Source of the DNA: JBJKRW01 sp046704445
Lineage (GTDB): Bacteria > Patescibacteriota > Microgenomatia > UBA1406 > GWC2-37-13
Length of the DNA stretch: 6,515 bases
Direction: 5' to 3'
Assembly: GCA_046704445.1 (NCBI GenBank)
Contig: JBJKRW010000094.1
Location: forward strand, 1 to 6,515
The position numbers and the translations under genes are program-made. Each line of letters opens with the position of its first letter. Within the stretch, counting starts at the first letter, position 1. Shown here in pieces: positions 4,781 to 6,515 of this stretch. The notes under the pieces are model-generated. The model did no database searches. It saw nothing but the letters and a program-made list of their open reading frames with translations, and was not told the DNA's origin.

Positions 4781-5647
4781 ATGTCGCCATCGATAAGTGT
4801 CGTTATACCGGTTTATAACAGAAAAAAACTCGTTATTGAGGCGATACGGAGCGTATTGGAACAAAAGCCCAAAAATTATGAAGTTATAGTAATTGACGAC
4901 GGATCAACAGACGGTACACTTGAAGACCTGAAACAAATTTCGTTTCCGATCCGCAGTATCCGTATTCCTCACCGCGGCGTTTCGGCGGCCAGAAATCAAG
5001 GGATAAAAAACGCAAAAGGAATGTTTATCGCATTTTTGGATTCGGATGACCTTTGGCTTCCGGGTAAACTTGACGCACAGCTTTTCTATCTTCGGACGCA
5101 TCCCTCCATTCCTTTGGTTTATGTGGATCAGTTTCTTGAAATAAAAGGAAGGCGAATTGCCGTTACGCGTTTTGAGGTCATGGACACTACGCATGAACAA
5201 AAAACCAAATTTGATCTTCCCGGGTTTGCCCAAAGTCCGCCTATCCATATTTCTTCGGTTATGGTAAGGAAATCGATTTTTGAAGAAGTGGGATATTTTA
5301 ACGAAGATCTTCTCATACACGAGGATACGGACATGTGGAACAGAATCAGCGAACACTATTCTTTCGGCTATATTAATACTCCTCTGGCGGTTTTCCGCTG
5401 GGAAAAGGACAAAAGACATTTATTGGAGTACTCAAAGCAAAAGCTTTTTATCTCCGAGGGAAAAAAATACATGAAGCTTTACGAACAAAGAGCAAAAAAG
5501 AGAGGAATCACTCAAAGAATACGTAAAGGAATCAATGATAGTTATCGAAAAATGAAACAGCTTGAAACGCTTGTCGCACTCCGTGAAAAAGGAATAATAT
5601 CCGAAGATGAGTTTGAAGCCCGAAGACAACGTATCAGCACAGAATAA
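4781..5647 (+). CDS. Family 2 glycosyltransferase with C-terminal SHOCT-like motif
   Basis: A GT-A fold family 2 glycosyltransferase (288 aa from ATG 4781), expected to move a sugar from a nucleotide-sugar to a glycan or lipid acceptor on the cytoplasmic face of the membrane. It starts SPSISVVIPVYNRKKL. IDDGSTDGT at 38-46 belongs to the nucleotide-binding part. HRGVSAARNQGIKNAKG (65-81) is the usual helix before the metal site. FLDSDD (85-90) is the DXD-type motif. HEDTDMW (180-186) matches the ED acceptor and catalytic-base region. No membrane segment is present. After the catalytic domain (about 1-212) comes a basic helical region, and the last 30 residues (LETLVALREKGIISEDEFEA...) match the SHOCT pattern, an unusual addition. 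The start is set by the -10 at 4768-4773. It follows the surface-protein gene by 24 bp, which suggests an envelope role, but donor and acceptor cannot be told. Confidence 0.92.
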   Translation: MSPSISVVIPVYNRKKLVIEAIRSVLEQKPKNYEVIVIDDGSTDGTLEDLKQISFPIRSIRIPHRGVSAARNQGIKNAKGMFIAFLDSDDLWLPGKLDAQLFYLRTHPSIPLVYVDQFLEIKGRRIAVTRFEVMDTTHEQKTKFDLPGFAQSPPIHISSVMVRKSIFEEVGYFNEDLLIHEDTDMWNRISEHYSFGYINTPLAVFRWEKDKRHLLEYSKQKLFISEGKKYMKLYEQRAKKRGITQRIRKGINDSYRKMKQLETLVALREKGIISEDEFEARRQRISTE

Positions 5648-5673
5648 TATTTGCTGATAAATAGCCTATAATA

Positions 5674-5682
5674 TGGTATACT
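5674..5682 (+). promoter_or_regulatory. Extended -10 promoter of the small membrane-protein gene
   Basis: TGG followed by TATACT (hexamer 5677-5682). A second hexamer TATAAT lies at 5667-5672. Transcription from the first would begin near 5689, giving a leader of about 22 nt before ATG 5711, so this gene is not leaderless. No clear Shine-Dalgarno is present. Confidence 0.5.
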
Positions 5683-5710
5683 ACTGTTTTCAAATTATTT
5701 GAGCGATTTT

Positions 5711-5977
5711 ATGTCTGAACATCATCATGACGGCATGGATATGCATCAAAAATTATCGAAAAGAGGATTATTGCTTTACGGTTCATGGTTATTCTTCCCC
5801 GCAATTGCGGCGACGCTGCCTTTGTATCTGCATGCAGAATACAATGCCGCTTCTTCCCTGGAATTTATTATCCCGATGCTCGGCTTTTTCGGTATAGTGG
5901 TTTCCCGTTTCTTGTTGGGAAATCGATGCCCGCATGTCAATAATCTCAAAAAAAACTCGAGAGATCCGCATTCTTAA
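5711..5977 (+). CDS. Small two-helix membrane protein with His-rich N-terminus
   Basis: An 88-aa protein that I do not recognise. The N-terminus MSEHHHDGMDMHQK is rich in His, Asp and Met and could bind a metal such as copper (inference). Residues 19-41 and 50-70 are hydrophobic helices (LLLYGSWLFFPAIAATLPLYL and FIIPMLGFFGIVVSRFLLG), joined by a short loop. The tail (71-88) is polar. Basic residues flank both helices, so the topology is not clear. ATG 5711 is preferred over the in-frame TTG at 5699, because it is a better codon and the His-rich segment follows at once. Neither has a good ribosome-binding site. It has its own promoter-like element upstream. Confidence 0.7.
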   Translation: MSEHHHDGMDMHQKLSKRGLLLYGSWLFFPAIAATLPLYLHAEYNAASSLEFIIPMLGFFGIVVSRFLLGNRCPHVNNLKKNSRDPHS

Positions 5978-6018
5978 TCATCGTATACGGCAGCGACATG
6001 ATCCGTTAATCGTTTCGG

Positions 6019-6024
6019 TATAAT
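6019..6024 (+). promoter_or_regulatory. -10 element of the right-edge gene, predicted leaderless start
   Basis: TATAAT ending exactly 7 nt before ATG 6031, the expected +1. There is no TG extension (CGG precedes), no clear -35 and no Shine-Dalgarno. Confidence 0.6.
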
Positions 6025-6030
6025 TTTTAT

Positions 6031-6515
6031 ATGGTAATCGGCATAGGAGAAGGAGCGGGAAACGAACAATTAAGGGGTGTGCGTCAAAATATTATATCGA
6101 GTATCCTTACAAAAGGATTAAGAGGATCGGATGAAATAATAGGGCAGAAAGCTTTTCTTTCGTTTGGATCCGTCGGTAGTTCGCATAGCGTTGACGGGGT
6201 GGTAATTAACCCCGAATTCCGCATGGACGGTACGGTTCCCAGACTTCGAAGCGGAGATAGCTTCCGGCGTCTTGAAGCAGGAGAGACCCCGGATGACGAG
6301 CGCAGGTTAACGGATCTTATGCTGAACGAAGTGCTCCACAGGGGAAATTCTTCAATCATGGGCGTGATTACCGAACGAAACGGCGAATATGAAGATATTC
6401 TTGCCCGGTTAGATGCGGCAACATTGGAAGAGAGAATAGGAAGTTCATTTGTGGTTGTTGTCCCATTCGAAAAAGTCACACGGACACAGGCCGGAATGCG
6501 TGATAAACTGGAGTT
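6031..6515 (+). CDS. Hypothetical protein, 3'-partial (runs off the window)
   Basis: From ATG 6031 the frame is open for 161 codons to the last base, with no stop. It begins MVIGIGEGAGNEQLRGVRQN, and the visible part reads as a normal soluble protein with alternating helices and strands. Recognisable stretches are KAFLSFGSVGSSHSVDGVVI (about 41-60), a charged section DSFRRLEAGETPDDERRLTD (about 76-95), the helix LMLNEVLHRGNSSIMGVITE, and the strand SSFVVVVPFEKV near residue 145. I see no known catalytic motif and do not recognise the family. The GIGEG near the start is a glycine-rich turn, but it is not a clear nucleotide-binding loop. The start is supported by TATAAT at 6019-6024, ending 7 nt upstream, the same spacing as other genes here. 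The opposite strand is open over 6084-6479, but that frame lacks promoter or protein-like sequence. Confidence 0.75.
   Translation, partial: MVIGIGEGAGNEQLRGVRQNIISSILTKGLRGSDEIIGQKAFLSFGSVGSSHSVDGVVINPEFRMDGTVPRLRSGDSFRRLEAGETPDDERRLTDLMLNEVLHRGNSSIMGVITERNGEYEDILARLDAATLEERIGSSFVVVVPFEKVTRTQAGMRDKLE

Noticed and set aside
4904..5419. 171-codon open frame on the minus strand
   Set aside because: It lies wholly antisense to the glycosyltransferase, whose motifs are unmistakable. Its product is basic and low in recognisable structure, and it has no promoter.
6084..6479. 131-codon open frame on the minus strand at the right end
   Set aside because: It is antisense to the partial gene starting at 6031, which has a well-placed -10 and a more protein-like product. 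The antisense product is Ser/Arg-rich.

Overview
The window looks like a chromosomal piece of an uncultured bacterium with a small, orphan-rich genome. A Candidate Phyla Radiation (Patescibacteria) lineage is my best guess. The signs are many short genes of unknown family, a stand-alone UPF0213-type GIY-YIG nuclease, a SHOCT membrane protein, a family-2 glycosyltransferase, and start codons placed directly at predicted transcription starts. UGA is used as a stop (3508-3510 and 4754-4756), which argues against the lineages that read UGA as glycine. The taxonomic placement is inference.

Layout. (1) 2-859 (+): 3' part of an unrecognised gene whose frame is open to the left edge. (2) 865-1362 (-): an unusual tRNA cluster. 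In transcription order it has an extended -10 promoter, a tRNA-Thr-like fragment (1322-1261), an intact tRNA-Thr(GGU) with encoded CCA (1259-1185), a GIY-YIG nuclease gene whose ATG begins on the last A of that CCA (1185-946), and a second tRNA-Thr-derived fragment starting 1 nt after the nuclease stop (944-865). Both fragments carry the same 17-bp GC-rich palindrome in place of the anticodon arm. One also has a related palindrome inserted in its T loop. (3) 1436-2284 (+): orphan cytoplasmic protein. (4) 2301-2591 (-): SHOCT membrane protein, the only gene here with a good Shine-Dalgarno. (5) 2749-3510 (+): orphan soluble protein. (6) 3542-4756 (+): membrane-anchored surface protein with a cysteine-rich module. 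(7) 4781-5647 (+): GT2 glycosyltransferase with a C-terminal SHOCT-like motif. (8) 5711-5977 (+): small two-helix membrane protein with a His-rich tail. (9) 6031->6515 (+): start of an unrecognised gene running off the right edge.

How it works together. The genes do not form one obvious pathway. Genes 5 to 9 point the same way, but each has its own -10 element, so they look like single-gene transcription units. In five genes the -10 hexamer ends 5-7 nt before the start codon and no Shine-Dalgarno is present, which predicts leaderless mRNAs. The surface protein and the glycosyltransferase are adjacent and could both serve the cell envelope (inference).

The best candidate for something undescribed is the tRNA-Thr / GIY-YIG / tRNA-fragment cassette with its palindromes. 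It could be a minimal mobile or tRNA-associated nuclease element, or a tRNA duplication that was later invaded by palindromic repeats.
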